NCBI RefSeq assembly: GCF_026410305.1
Contig: NZ_JAPMLQ010000006.1
Span: 181,849-244,166, forward strand
DNA from: Sulfitobacter sp. F26204
Lineage (GTDB): Bacteria; Pseudomonadota; Alphaproteobacteria; Rhodobacterales; Rhodobacteraceae
DNA: 62,318 nucleotides
Direction: 5' to 3'
In this document: positions 32,659 through 41,410 of the stretch, in pieces
Layout of the letters: every line of letters starts with the position of its first letter
How positions within the stretch are numbered: position 1 is the first letter of the stretch
Notes under the pieces: model-generated
What the model saw: the letters and a program-made list of their open reading frames with translations, nothing else
What the model was told of the DNA's origin: nothing
Database searches by the model: none
Program-made: the position numbers and the translations under genes

Positions 32659-33507
32659 ATGCCGGATCTGTTCGAGTTGGCGGCAATCGCCACCAAGTTT
32701 GCGCTTTACCTGGGCGTCATGACATCGGTTGGTAACATCATGGCAACGTTGCTGTTCCGTCTGGAGCGCATGGATGGTTTTATCCTGTTGTTCGCCCTGC
32801 TTGGATTGGGTGCGACGATCCTTGGATTTATGCTGCGCGGTGCAAACCTGACCGGTGATCTGAGGGGCATGAGCGATCCTGAAATGCTGGGCCTGTTGTG
32901 GAACACCGCTGTTGGCACGGCTTTGCTGTTGCGTTTGGGCGGGCTGGGTCTCGTGATTCTGGGATTGTTTCTTTGGCGCTGGGGCATATGGGTTTCCCTG
33001 GCTGGTGGACTGATCGCGCTCTGGTCTTTTGATCATGTGGGACATGTGTCCGGGCGCGACACGACATTGCTCGATGCCGCCTTGACCCTGCATCTGCTGG
33101 CCGTTGCGCTTTGGATCGGGGTTCTGTCTCCTTTGAAACGCATGGCCGCGTCGCCCGAAACCCATGCTGCGGCTGCTGATCTGGGGCAGCGGTTTGGTGT
33201 TGTCGCTTCCTTCACCGTGCCGGTGTTGATCATAGTGGGGGGATATATGGGGTATCAGCTTGTCGGATCTTTCGCGGCCCTGACGGGTACAGGATATGGC
33301 CAGGCCTTGATCATCAAGATTCTGTTGGTTGGCGGGCTTCTTGGCCTGGCTGCAGGCAACAAGATGCGGTTCATCCCTGCCTTGCGGGCCGGAGATCCGG
33401 CCGCGGCGGGCCATCTAGTCAGCGCCATTACCGCCGAATGGCTGCTTGTCCTTGTTATTCTGGGAACAACGGCCGTTCTGACCTCAATACTGACATTACC
33501 GACGTGA
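32659..33507 (+). CDS. copD: CopD-family inner-membrane protein
   Basis: 282 residues with about eight transmembrane helices. It follows copC directly, the usual CopC-CopD pairing in copper uptake or homeostasis. Conserved polar residues inside helices include LWSFDHVGHVSG and TLHLLAVALWIGVLSPL, plausible copper or heme ligands. ATG 32659 is chosen because it follows the copC stop and starts the family alignment. Confidence 0.9.
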   Translation: MPDLFELAAIATKFALYLGVMTSVGNIMATLLFRLERMDGFILLFALLGLGATILGFMLRGANLTGDLRGMSDPEMLGLLWNTAVGTALLLRLGGLGLVILGLFLWRWGIWVSLAGGLIALWSFDHVGHVSGRDTTLLDAALTLHLLAVALWIGVLSPLKRMAASPETHAAAADLGQRFGVVASFTVPVLIIVGGYMGYQLVGSFAALTGTGYGQALIIKILLVGGLLGLAAGNKMRFIPALRAGDPAAAGHLVSAITAEWLLVLVILGTTAVLTSILTLPT

Positions 33508-33515
33508 GGGAGTTT

Positions 33516-33971
33516 ATGAGCAGACTGGATTTTCGGGTTTTGGCCGTGGTCATGATATTCCCGCCGCTGATACCAATGGTGCCTGCAGCGGTTGCGGATC
33601 ACGACTGGGCGCAACGCGACATCCTCGCCGGTCAAAGCCTTTATGGCGATCATTGCGCATCCTGCCACGGGGCAAACCTTGAGGGGCAGCCGAACTGGCG
33701 GTCGCCCGATGCTGATGGTCGGCTGCCCGCCCCACCGCATGACGGCACCGGCCACACATGGCACCACGATAACGCATTGCTGTTTGAATATACCAAGCAG
33801 GGTGGAAAAACCGCGCTGGAGGCACGAGGTGTAACTGGTTTCAACAGCGGCATGCCTGCGTTTGGTGAAACGCTTAGCGATGCGGAAATATGGAATATTC
33901 TTGCCTATATACGGTCGAACTGGTCCGCATCAGAACAGAACGCCCAGGACCAGCGAAATCCGCCACATTAG
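33516..33971 (+). CDS. Exported c-type cytochrome
   Basis: 151 residues. A signal peptide precedes a single heme site, CASCHGANLEGQPNW, with the axial Met probably in GFNSGMPAFGETLSDAEIW. The end (WNILAYIRSNW) is typical of class I cytochromes. GAGGGAG lies upstream of ATG 33516. It is the last gene of the copper cluster. DADGRLPAPPHDGTGHTWHH adds a His-rich stretch that could bind metal. Confidence 0.9.
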   Translation: MSRLDFRVLAVVMIFPPLIPMVPAAVADHDWAQRDILAGQSLYGDHCASCHGANLEGQPNWRSPDADGRLPAPPHDGTGHTWHHDNALLFEYTKQGGKTALEARGVTGFNSGMPAFGETLSDAEIWNILAYIRSNWSASEQNAQDQRNPPH

Positions 33972-33989
33972 GGGGCGGGTTTGACCGGA

Positions 33990-34196
33990 TCACGCACAGC
34001 AGGATTTGCCTTCCTGAATCGGTGGGCAAGGAACCGTGGCGTAGGAACAATAGACACAGCAATCTCCGATCAGCGGTTTGAGAACGGTTTGACAGCCCTT
34101 GCATTCATAGAACCACTGACAGGCGTCGGTCGGCATGGATTCGGTTTCGACATGCCCGCAATGGGGACAGGTGAGGGTGGAATCGAGAATGACCAT
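33990..34196 (-). CDS. GDCCVxC-domain cysteine-rich small protein
   Basis: 68 residues with ten Cys: CPHCGH near the N-terminus, CKGC in the middle, GDCCVYCSY, then CPPIQEGKSCCA at the end. The GDCCVxC motif defines a small family often found near metal-resistance genes; some members carry selenocysteine at the last position. Here it is Cys. It is convergent with the copper cluster, whose last gene ends 18 bp away. Metal binding is inferred. Confidence 0.85.
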   Translation of the reverse strand: MVILDSTLTCPHCGHVETESMPTDACQWFYECKGCQTVLKPLIGDCCVYCSYATVPCPPIQEGKSCCA

Positions 34197-34258
34197 TTTT
34201 TGCCCTTGTCAAATTGCCCGCCCCATGGCGGAGAAATGCTACCACCGAGGCCATCAAA

Positions 34259-34307
34259 CTTGCACCAATATACAAAACTTCGGCTGTCTGGTAAGATCTG
34301 GTGCAAG
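34259..34307. repeat. Inverted repeat with 9-bp arms
   Basis: CTTGCACCA and TGGTGCAAG separated by 31 bases, in the ~267-bp gap between the GDCCVxC gene and tRNA-Tyr. No T-run and no gene. Confidence 0.4.
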
Positions 34308-34463
34308 CAAAAGGGCTGGCAGGACCAAATGTGCAGGCTCTTTTCCGGTAACGCAACCGCGCACTGACGAGCAGAATCCGAAACCCGCCCAAATATTGTG
34401 CATTTGGCCGATGTGCAGTGGTTTTCGTGGAAAAAGCCGCCTGCATTCAATATCCTGGAAAAG

Positions 34464-34547
34464 TGGTGGGCGACCCTGGAATCGAACCAGGCGTGCGTCT
34501 CCGCGAGGGAGTTACAGTCCCCTGCCACACCTTGCGGCCTGTCGCCC
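34464..34547 (-). tRNA. tRNA-Tyr(GUA)
   Basis: Class II tRNA on the minus strand with acceptor GGGCGAC/GTCGCCC, anticodon GTA in the loop CTGTAAC, a long variable arm, A73 and encoded CCA. Confidence 0.96.
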
Positions 34548-34684
34548 ACTTTGTCCTGCGCATTGCGCTGAACGTGAGGGCGTGATTACAAGCGACCCTG
34601 AGGGGCGTCAAGGCAAAATGCGGCTGTTGTTTGTCGCGTTATCATGCCGGTTTGATTTGGGCGGCCAAAGGTGAGGGCAAGACG

Positions 34685-35461
34685 ATGAAGAAACCCAAAT
34701 GGGTGGTCCAGAAAGAACAGGACAAAAAGGCCGAAGCAAATGTGACGGTCTGGCTGTTCGGGCTGCATGCGGTGCGCGATGCATTGATGAATCCGGAGCG
34801 CGAAAAACTGCGCCTGATGGTAACCCCGAATGCCCGCGCCAAGCTCGACGAAGCGATCGACCTGGCGGGAATCACACCCGAGGTGGTGGATCCGCGCAAG
34901 TTCAGGCCGCCGCTGGATCAAGGGTCGGTACATCAGGGTGCGGTTCTGGAGGTGAAACCGCTGAACTGGGGGCGACTTGAGGATGTATGTATCAGTGATG
35001 CCGCGCCGCGTGTGATGCTGTTGGACCGGGTGACGGATCCCCATAACGTCGGCGCGATCCTGCGCTCTGCGGAGGTGCTGGGGGCCTCGGCGGTGATCGG
35101 CACGCGGCACCATTCGGCACCGGAGACCGGAGCATTGGCCAAGACCGCCTCGGGTGCGCTGGAACGTCAGCCCTATCTCAGGGTGCGTAACCTGGCGGAT
35201 GCGATCCGTGCATTGCAGAACATGGGGTATCTGGTGCTGGGACTGGACGGCGCGGCAGAACAGAGCATTGAGGCCGCGGTTGAAGGCAAGCGCCACCGGC
35301 CGGTCGCATTGGTGTTGGGGGCAGAAGGACCGGGGCTGCGCGAAAAGACCCGCGATACCGTCGATGCCCTGGTGCGGATTGACGCGCGCGGGGCGTTTGG
35401 GTCTCTCAACGTGTCAAATGCGGCTGCAATTGCGCTGTATGCCTCGCGGCCCGAGGCCTGA
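34685..35461 (+). CDS. rlmB: 23S rRNA 2'-O-methyltransferase, TrmH/RlmB family
   Basis: 258 residues. The N-terminal substrate-binding domain starts at VWLFGLHAVRDALMNPE. The SPOUT knot motifs follow: MLLDRVTDPHNVGAILRSAE, ALVLGAEGPGLRE and GSLNVSNAAAIALYA. It methylates a guanosine ribose in 23S rRNA (G2251 in E. coli RlmB) using SAM. ATG 34685 is preceded by GGTGAGGGC. The N-terminal Lys-rich segment is short. Confidence 0.93.
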   Translation: MKKPKWVVQKEQDKKAEANVTVWLFGLHAVRDALMNPEREKLRLMVTPNARAKLDEAIDLAGITPEVVDPRKFRPPLDQGSVHQGAVLEVKPLNWGRLEDVCISDAAPRVMLLDRVTDPHNVGAILRSAEVLGASAVIGTRHHSAPETGALAKTASGALERQPYLRVRNLADAIRALQNMGYLVLGLDGAAEQSIEAAVEGKRHRPVALVLGAEGPGLREKTRDTVDALVRIDARGAFGSLNVSNAAAIALYASRPEA

Positions 35462-35585
35462 GGCTGGCTCCGGGCAATCGGGTTTGTGCTGCAGAGCCGA
35501 CAGCGGTGACCGGCGGAGGTCTTTTAGGCAAGGTTTCGCCGATGCAATAAAGTATTTGTTCACGGTGTCGCGATACCCCTTTTTC

Positions 35586-35614
35586 GAGACAGGGGCGCAT
35601 CCTATCTCTGTCTC
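35586..35614 (+). other. Perfect hairpin in rlmB/CoA-binding gap
   Basis: GAGACAG and CTGTCTC form a 7-bp stem with a 15-base loop. With the terminator at 35673 it may belong to a small RNA; the 273-bp gap holds no protein gene that I can support. Confidence 0.4.
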
Positions 35615-35672
35615 AAGACGCACGGGTCTGGAACACCTGTATGTCCTTAACTGTCCCTCGTTCCACACTTTC

Positions 35673-35706
35673 GCGCCCTCGGCCCTGTTTCGAGGGCGCT
35701 TTTTTT
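35673..35706 (+). terminator. Strong Rho-independent terminator
   Basis: GCGCCCTCG and CGAGGGCGC with a 9-base loop, followed by TTTTTTT. It lies 211 bp after the rlmB stop, far for a simple terminator of that gene. Confidence 0.9.
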
Positions 35707-35734
35707 CGGACCCGGCCCAGGGTAGGATGAAAAT

Positions 35735-36202
35735 ATGGAATATTCGGATGCCCTATTGCGCGATGTCTTGTTGCGCACCAAACGTGTGGCGATGGTCGGC
35801 CTGTCGAAGAACCCCGTGCGCGCAAGCTATTTTGTTGCACGCTATCTGGAATTGCGCGGCTTTGACATCGTGCCGGTCAACCCGGTCTATGCGGGCGAAG
35901 TGTTGTTCGGAAAGCCCGTTGTTGCAGCACTGAGTGATATTGAAGGCGAGGTAGATATGGTCGATATCTTCCGCCGCTCCGATGCGGTCCCCGAGATCGT
36001 CGAAGAGGCTTTGGCTGCCTTTCCCACGCTGCAAACGATCTGGATGCAGATTGGTGTGGAACACGCCGCGGCGGCAGAGAAAGCCGAGGCGCGAGGGGTC
36101 ACCGTGATCCAGGACCGCTGTCCGAAAATTGAATACCAGCGTTTGTTTGGCGAGCTGCGCAAGGGCGGCTTTGCAACAGGTGTGATTTCAAGCAAATTGT
36201 GA
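35735..36202 (+). CDS. CoA-binding (YccU-like) Rossmann protein
   Basis: 155 residues. The CoA-binding fold is seen in KRVAMVGLSKNPVRASYFVARYL, FDIVPVNPVYAGEVLFGKPVVAAL and TIWMQIGVEH. The conserved C-terminal segment is DRCPKIEYQRL. Such single-domain proteins resemble the N-terminal half of succinyl-CoA synthetase alpha. Their function is not established. A dispersed repeat lies just downstream. Confidence 0.9.
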   Translation: MEYSDALLRDVLLRTKRVAMVGLSKNPVRASYFVARYLELRGFDIVPVNPVYAGEVLFGKPVVAALSDIEGEVDMVDIFRRSDAVPEIVEEALAAFPTLQTIWMQIGVEHAAAAEKAEARGVTVIQDRCPKIEYQRLFGELRKGGFATGVISSKL

Positions 36203-36238
36203 ATCAAAGGCCGCGCTGGCGCGCGACGTGATCTGTTT

Positions 36239-36298
36239 GGGGGCTCTGCCCCGTCGCGCAAGCGCGACTCCCCGCGGTTTTTACGGCCAAAAAGAGAC
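36239..36298 (+). repeat. Dispersed intergenic repeat, second copy
   Basis: GGGGCTCTGCCCC followed by GTCGCGC-AA-GCGCGAC and TCCCC, nearly identical to 7306-7340. The tail is divergent (GGTTTTTACGGCCAAAAAGA). Confidence 0.7.
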
Positions 36299-36307
36299 AG
36301 GCCAAGG

Positions 36308-36613
36308 TCAGCGATTGGCCTTTTCGGTGAGGCCGGATTGCGACTGGCGACGGGCGAGTTCATCCAGCACATCGGTGAAGGGCACATCGCGGGCGGCGAG
36401 CATCACCAGAAGGTGGTAGAGCACATCGGCGGCTTCTGATGTCAGGGCTGTTTTGTCGTCCCTGACGGCCTCGATGATGGCTTCTATCGCTTCCTCACCG
36501 AATTTTTCGGCACATTTTTCGGGGCCTTTTGCGAGCAGTTGCGCTGTCCAGCTGCTGTCGGGGTCGCTGCTTTTGCGTGAGAGAATCGTTGCGTAGAGGT
36601 CGTTCAGGGTCAT
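36308..36613 (-). CDS. hisE: Phosphoribosyl-ATP pyrophosphatase
   Basis: 101 residues, all-helical MazG-like fold. The signature is [29 protein letters not shown], with the metal-binding EExxE arrangement, followed by [19 protein letters not shown]. It performs the second step of histidine synthesis. The ATG overlaps the hisF stop by four bases. It is the last gene of the minus-strand his cluster. Confidence 0.96.
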   Translation of the reverse strand: MTLNDLYATILSRKSSDPDSSWTAQLLAKGPEKCAEKFGEEAIEAIIEAVRDDKTALTSEAADVLYHLLVMLAARDVPFTDVLDELARRQSQSGLTEKANR

Positions 36614-37371
36614 GTCAGCCTCATCGGGATGCCGGCGGCTTGCATATGCGCCTTGGCCTGTGCGATGGTGAATTCGCCGAAATGGAAGATGGATGCAGCC
36701 AGCACGGCCGAGGCACCCCCAAGGGTCACGCCATCGACCAGATGATCCAATGTGCCGACGCCACCGGAGGCGATGACAGGAACCTTTACGGCATCCGAGA
36801 TGGCGCGCGTCAGGGGCAGGTTGAAACCCTGCCTCGTGCCGTCACGGTCCATGGAGGTCAGCAGGATTTCTCCGGCCCCTTTGGCCGTAACGGTACGCGC
36901 AAATTCAACCGCGTCGATGCTGGTGGGTCTGCGGCCGCCGTGGGTGAATATTTCCCATTTTCCGGGGGCTGTGGTCTTGGCGTCGATGGCACAGACGATG
37001 CATTGGCTGCCGAACTGGTCCGCGGCGGTGGCGATGACATCGGGATCGGCAACCGCGGCCGAGTTGAAGCTGACCTTGTCTGCCCCGGCGAGCAGCAGGG
37101 CGCGGACATCGGCGGCGGTGCGGACCCCGCCGCCGACGGTCAGCGGAATGTAGCAATGTTCCGCCGTGCGGCGCACCAAATCAAACATTGTGCCGCGATT
37201 TTCATGTGTGGCGTGGATGTCAAGGAAGCAGAGCTCATCAGCCCCTGCGGCATCATAGGCAATGGCGGCATCCACCGGGTCGCCGGCATCACGCAGACCG
37301 ACGAAGTTCACGCCTTTGACAACGCGGCCGTCGGCCACGTCAAGACAGGGGATGATGCGGGTTTTGAGCAT
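36610..37371 (-). CDS. hisF: Imidazole glycerol phosphate synthase, cyclase subunit
   Basis: 253 residues, full length. It is a TIM barrel starting [23 protein letters not shown], with the catalytic Asp in [29 protein letters not shown] and the second catalytic Asp in [12 protein letters not shown] follow, and [12 protein letters not shown] binds phosphate. It works with HisH, which supplies ammonia. Confidence 0.97.
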   Translation of the reverse strand: MLKTRIIPCLDVADGRVVKGVNFVGLRDAGDPVDAAIAYDAAGADELCFLDIHATHENRGTMFDLVRRTAEHCYIPLTVGGGVRTAADVRALLLAGADKVSFNSAAVADPDVIATAADQFGSQCIVCAIDAKTTAPGKWEIFTHGGRRPTSIDAVEFARTVTAKGAGEILLTSMDRDGTRQGFNLPLTRAISDAVKVPVIASGGVGTLDHLVDGVTLGGASAVLAASIFHFGEFTIAQAKAHMQAAGIPMRLT

Positions 37372-37418
37372 GTGGGCGTTCTATCTGAAAGTGTCTATGA
37401 GGCTGGTGTTGTGCAGTT

Positions 37419-37439
37419 GAGTTCAAGGGCAAGATGAAG
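37419..37439 (+). repeat. Dispersed repeat, tail-only copy
   Basis: GAGTTCAAGGGCAAGATGAA, 17 of 20 bases as in the copy at 1829. It fills part of the 68-bp gap between hisA and hisF. Confidence 0.5.
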
Positions 37440-38159
37440 TCAGGTCTGTAAGGATTCGAGTGCTGTTTTCAGATCGATGGCACCGTCGTAAAGGGCGCGT
37501 CCAGAGATGGCACCGCTGATCACGCCGGTGGATTTCAGAGCGATGAGATCGCAGAGCGAAGAGACGCCGCCAGAGGCAATTACCGGGATGTCGACGGCAC
37601 GGGCAAGGGCGGCGGTGGCGTCGATATTGGGCCCGCCCATGGCACCGTCGCGATTGATGTCGGTATAGATGATCGCGGCCACGCCGGCGTCTTCAAATGA
37701 TCTGGCAAGATCGGTGACCATCACATCGGTCTCTGTGGCCCAGCCCTTGGTGGCGACGCGACCCTCGCGGGCGTCGATCCCCACAGCGACCTGAGAGGGG
37801 AAGGCGCGGGCGGCCTCGCGCACCAGAGCGGGGTTTTCTACAGCGACCGTTCCGAGGATTACACGGGCAAGACCCTTGTCCAGCCATCCTTCGATTGTGG
37901 CCATGTCGCGGATGCCGCCGCCAAGTTGGGCTGGTACCTTGCAGGCTTTGAGGATCGCCTCGACCGGGGCAGCGTTTACTGGAGTGCCGGCGAAGGCGCC
38001 GTTCAGATCAACCAGGTGCAACCATTCACATCCCGCGTGCACAAAAGCCAGGGCCTGGGCCGCGGGATCGTCATTGAAAACTGTCGAGCGGTCCATATCG
38101 CCATGCACAAGGCGCACGGCCTGGCCGTCTTTGAGATCGATAGCAGGATAGAGGATCAT
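37440..38159 (-). CDS. hisA: ProFAR isomerase
   Basis: 239 residues from ATG 38159. It starts [21 protein letters not shown] with the catalytic Asp in [26 protein letters not shown] and [12 protein letters not shown] carry the substrate site and second Asp, and [12 protein letters not shown] the phosphate loop. It is homologous to HisF and acts just before it. The short C-terminus fits the family. Confidence 0.96.
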   Translation of the reverse strand: MILYPAIDLKDGQAVRLVHGDMDRSTVFNDDPAAQALAFVHAGCEWLHLVDLNGAFAGTPVNAAPVEAILKACKVPAQLGGGIRDMATIEGWLDKGLARVILGTVAVENPALVREAARAFPSQVAVGIDAREGRVATKGWATETDVMVTDLARSFEDAGVAAIIYTDINRDGAMGGPNIDATAALARAVDIPVIASGGVSSLCDLIALKSTGVISGAISGRALYDGAIDLKTALESLQT

Positions 38160-38290
38160 GTGAATGCCCTTGGGGTTGCCTGTGCGGGGGTTTTGCATGC
38201 CATGATGCGATTTGCAACGCGACCTGAGGTTAAGCTTGCCACAACGCGGTGCTTTGGCCCAGACTGACCTCGAATTTGGGAGGATTTTCG

Positions 38291-38680
38291 ATGAGAATAA
38301 TGATTTTGGCGGCAATGGCCGCGGTGATGAGTACAGGTGCGGCCTGGGCGGCGGATCCGGTGTTTGGGCTTTGGCAAACGCAGGCGAGCAAGGGTGTTTA
38401 CTATCACGTTGAAATGAAGGCCTGTGGGGCGAAGATCTGTGGCGTTTTCAAGCAAAAATTCGAGAATGGTGCCAAGGTTGACAGCGATGTGGTCGGCAAG
38501 AACGCGGTCTTTGATATGACGCCCAAAGGCGGTGGCGCATATGAGGGCAAAGCTTGGAAGCCCTCGAACGGGAAAACCTACAACGGATCCGGTACCTTGA
38601 AAGGGAACAGCCTGAAAATCGGCGGTTGCGTTCTGGGTGGCTTGATCTGTTCCAAACAAACCTGGCAGCGGATCAACTAA
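38291..38680 (+). CDS. DUF2147 secreted protein, copy 1
   Basis: 129 residues. The signal peptide is cleaved after ~20 residues (AAWA). The family core follows: [30 protein letters not shown] with the paired CGxxxCG motif, and [27 protein letters not shown]2147 proteins are small periplasmic beta-barrels of unknown function. It lies on the opposite strand to the his genes on either side and is the first of three tandem copies. Confidence 0.88.
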   Translation: MRIMILAAMAAVMSTGAAWAADPVFGLWQTQASKGVYYHVEMKACGAKICGVFKQKFENGAKVDSDVVGKNAVFDMTPKGGGAYEGKAWKPSNGKTYNGSGTLKGNSLKIGGCVLGGLICSKQTWQRIN

Positions 38681-38849
38681 ACCGGCTTACGCCATAGCCG
38701 GGACTGGATATGGCACCCTGTACCATGAAATATTGAGTTCGGGCAGCGGTGAAAGCCTTTGGCCTGTCCGAAAAGGCACTGCCCACCGCAGGTGCAGCGC
38801 TTGAATCGCCCCTGCAGCGTCCTGGATCCGGAAGGAAAGGGGGTAGACA

Positions 38850-39252
38850 GTGTTTTTTCGGCGTTGTTTTGTGTTGCTTGCCCTTGCAGTGGCCGGGGAT
38901 CTGGCCGCGCAGGCGGGCGAGCGGGCCGAAGTGCCAAAGAGGTTGTGGCAAATTGAACCCGATCTCTTGGGCGCGGTGTTGCTGGTACCTACCGGAGCCC
39001 GTGGGCATGGGCTCTGGGTCGGGTGGAGCGGGCATTGAACCGAAGCGGTTATGTCACCCCGTCAGAGGCCGTGGGGCAGGTCATGCTGGAAAGACTGAAA
39101 CCTCAGCCTGTTGGGAGCTTGTCGGGGGTATTCCGTGAGGCCAGGCAACGGATCTTTGAGAACAGCAGGGTCGAGTTTCCGGGCGGTAACTGAGGTTGCG
39201 GGCCTGTGATCGCGAAGGCTGCCTGCAGCAGATCTGGAGGCGAGTCCGGTAG
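38850..39252 (+). pseudogene. Frameshifted third DUF2147 copy
   Basis: Three successive frames together reproduce a DUF2147 protein. Frame 1 (GTG 38850) gives a signal peptide and AEVPKRLWQIEPDLLGAVL, parallel to AEVPIGLWEAKPDNRGVVV of the intact copy at 39383. From ~39015 the frame shifts by -1 to GRVERALNRSGYVTPSEAVG (compare GRIERAKDLRGYDTPSTDLG). At ~39190 it shifts by -1 again to LRACDREGCLQQIWRRVR (compare LSACDGADCADAVWNRLR). The first Cys of the CGxxxCG motif appears changed to Arg. Two single-base deletions explain everything. Confidence 0.8.
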
Positions 39253-39382
39253 GCCGGGAGCAGCGCGAAAATACCATTTGCCAGAATGAAAAAGCAGGCG
39301 TAATGCAAGGTTTGCACCCTGTCGGCTGTTGACGATCGACAGATCAAGGGTGCGGTCCGTGTCGCTTTGGGGAGTGATGCAT

Positions 39383-39775
39383 ATGAAAATCTGTAATATA
39401 TTGTTTCTATTTGGTTTTGTCCTGCTTCCAGCCACATGGGCACTGGCCGAGGTACCGATCGGGCTGTGGGAGGCCAAACCGGACAACCGCGGCGTGGTTG
39501 TGCATGTCCGCACCAAACCTTGCGGGTCCGCGATATGCGGGCGTATCGAACGTGCAAAAGACCTGCGGGGCTATGATACGCCATCCACCGATTTGGGGCG
39601 GCGCATGTTGCTGAACATGCGCGCCGAGGCCGATGGCAGCTATGCCGGCCAGTTGTGGGAGCCGATTGCCAACAAGATGTTGTCAGCCCGCATGCGGGTG
39701 CATGGCAACAGGATGGAATTATCTGCTTGCGATGGTGCCGACTGTGCCGATGCGGTCTGGAACAGGTTGCGCTAA
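39383..39775 (+). CDS. DUF2147 secreted protein, copy 2
   Basis: 130 residues. The signal peptide ends around ALA, and the mature protein starts EVPIGLWEAKPDNRG. The CGSAICG motif and the C-terminal SACDGADCADAVWNRLR with two further Cys are intact, so two disulfides are likely. GGGGAG is eight bases upstream of ATG 39383; ATG 39377 is an alternative. It differs from copy 1 but is the closest relative of the decayed copy between them. Confidence 0.88.
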   Translation: MKICNILFLFGFVLLPATWALAEVPIGLWEAKPDNRGVVVHVRTKPCGSAICGRIERAKDLRGYDTPSTDLGRRMLLNMRAEADGSYAGQLWEPIANKMLSARMRVHGNRMELSACDGADCADAVWNRLR

Positions 39776-39798
39776 GGGGCAGGACGGCTGGTCCTGCC

Positions 39799-40437
39799 TC
39801 AGGGTTTCCAGGTTAGAAAATTGGCGATCAGGCGCAAGCCGGTGGTCTGGCTTTTCTCGGGGTGGAACTGCATGCCCAGCATCGTATCACGCCCGATGAC
39901 GGCGGTGACCTCGCCTGCGTAATCGACATGGGCGAGGCGCTGGGCCGGATCACTGACGGCCATATGATAGGAATGCACAAAATAGGTGTGATCGCCGCTG
40001 CGCAGGTCTGCAAAGACAGGATGCGGATGATCGATGACGAGATCATTCCAGCCCATATGTGGGACCTTGAGTACCGGATCGGCAGGGGTGATCAGGGTCA
40101 CTTCGCCGTCAATCCAGCCAAGACCTTGGGTGGTTTCATATTCGCGCCCGATAGTGGCCATCAGTTGCATGCCGACACAGATGCCCAGAAAGGGGCGCGC
40201 CCTGACCTCGACGGCCTCGACCATCGCGTCATACAGGCCTCCGGATCCTCTGAGCGCGGCCATGCAGGCGGGAAAGGCACCGTCACCGGGCAGCACGATA
40301 CGATCGGCACCTGCAACAACATCCGCGTCGCTGGTTACGATTACTTCGCCCGCATTCTCTTCGCGGGCCATACGTTCAAACGCCTTGTGGGCGGAATGCA
40401 GGTTGCCGGATTCATAGTCGATGATTGCGGTCAACAT
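39799..40437 (-). CDS. hisH: Imidazole glycerol phosphate synthase, glutaminase subunit
   Basis: 212 residues from ATG 40437. Class I glutamine amidotransferase: the oxyanion and nucleophile segment RPFLGICVGMQLMATIG carries the catalytic Cys, and GMQFHPEKSQTTGLRLI carries the His-Glu pair. IDYESGNLHSAHKAFERM is the family start. It delivers ammonia to HisF. It is separated from hisA by the DUF2147 array. Confidence 0.96.
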   Translation of the reverse strand: MLTAIIDYESGNLHSAHKAFERMAREENAGEVIVTSDADVVAGADRIVLPGDGAFPACMAALRGSGGLYDAMVEAVEVRARPFLGICVGMQLMATIGREYETTQGLGWIDGEVTLITPADPVLKVPHMGWNDLVIDHPHPVFADLRSGDHTYFVHSYHMAVSDPAQRLAHVDYAGEVTAVIGRDTMLGMQFHPEKSQTTGLRLIANFLTWKP

Positions 40438-40444
40438 GAGAGGT

Positions 40445-41032
40445 TCACAATGCGCCCTTGGTTGACGGGATGTCATCGGCCTTGCGTGGGTCCACCTCAA
40501 CCGCCTCGCGCAGGGCGCGGGCCACGGATTTGAAGGCTGCCTCGGCAATGTGGTGGCTGTTCAGCCCGTGCAATTGATCCACATGCAGCGTGATGCCGCC
40601 ATGGGTACTGAACGCTTGAAAGAATTCGCGTACCAATTCGGTGTCAAAGGTGCCTATCCGCGCCGTGGGTAAATCAACATTCCAGATCAGATAGGGCCGT
40701 GCCGACAGGTCCAGCGCGGTGCGGATCTGGGCGTCATCCATCGCCAGCAGACAGGCACCGTAGCGCCGGATGCCGCGTTTGTCTCCCAGCGCCCTGGCCA
40801 GCGCCTGTCCCAGGGTGATACCCACATCTTCAACCGTGTGGTGGTCGTCAATATGCAGATCGCCCTTGGCGCGAATGGTCATGTCTATCAGCGAATGGCG
40901 TGCCAGTTGATCGAGCATGTGGTCAAAGAAGCCCACACCCGTCTGGTTGTCGTAAACACCGGTGCCATCGAGATTGATTTCAACGCTCACGTCCGTTTCG
41001 GCGGTGGTGCGGGTCAGGGTTGTGGTACGCAT
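40445..41032 (-). CDS. hisB: Imidazoleglycerol-phosphate dehydratase
   Basis: 195 residues from ATG 41032, the standard length of monofunctional HisB. Manganese-binding His repeats are clear: [20 protein letters not shown]-type [15 protein letters not shown], and [20 protein letters not shown]. The in-frame ATG at 41053 only adds unrelated residues. It is the first gene of the his cluster, seven bases before hisH. Confidence 0.96.
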   Translation of the reverse strand: MRTTTLTRTTAETDVSVEINLDGTGVYDNQTGVGFFDHMLDQLARHSLIDMTIRAKGDLHIDDHHTVEDVGITLGQALARALGDKRGIRRYGACLLAMDDAQIRTALDLSARPYLIWNVDLPTARIGTFDTELVREFFQAFSTHGGITLHVDQLHGLNSHHIAEAAFKSVARALREAVEVDPRKADDIPSTKGAL

Positions 41033-41170
41033 GTGCTCTCTCCGGAGGACCATTGTTCGCCGTCCTTATAACAGGCGGGGCGGGCAGGCCAAGGTGCATC
41101 CACCCCACATCAACCATTGCGGGCGGCAAGGCTTCGTGCGAGTTTTGCTTATCCCAGTCATGAGGTATCC

Positions 41171-41410
41171 ATGAGCACCTGCGTTTTTATCCAGATCCGT
41201 TGCAAACCCGGCACCACCTATAGTGTCGCTGACAAGATCGCCCTGCGTGAAATCCATTCCGAACTCTATTCAACGTCAGGTGATTATGACCTGTTGATGA
41301 AGCTGTATGTGCCAAAAGGCGAGGATGTCGGGGTTTTCATCAACGATAACCTGCTCGACATCGAGGGGATCGAAAGGTCGCTGACCACGATGACCTTCAA
41401 GGTCTTTTAG
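41171..41410 (+). CDS. Stand-alone Lrp/AsnC ligand-binding (RAM) domain protein
   Basis: 79 residues. It is a single RAM/SAM domain without a DNA-binding part: TCVFIQIRCKPGTTYSVADKI, then EIHSELYSTSGDYDLLMKLYVP and ERSLTTMTFKVF. Such proteins form rings, bind amino acids and may modulate full-length Lrp proteins. Its stop overlaps the GTG start of the next gene by one base. Confidence 0.9.
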   Translation: MSTCVFIQIRCKPGTTYSVADKIALREIHSELYSTSGDYDLLMKLYVPKGEDVGVFINDNLLDIEGIERSLTTMTFKVF

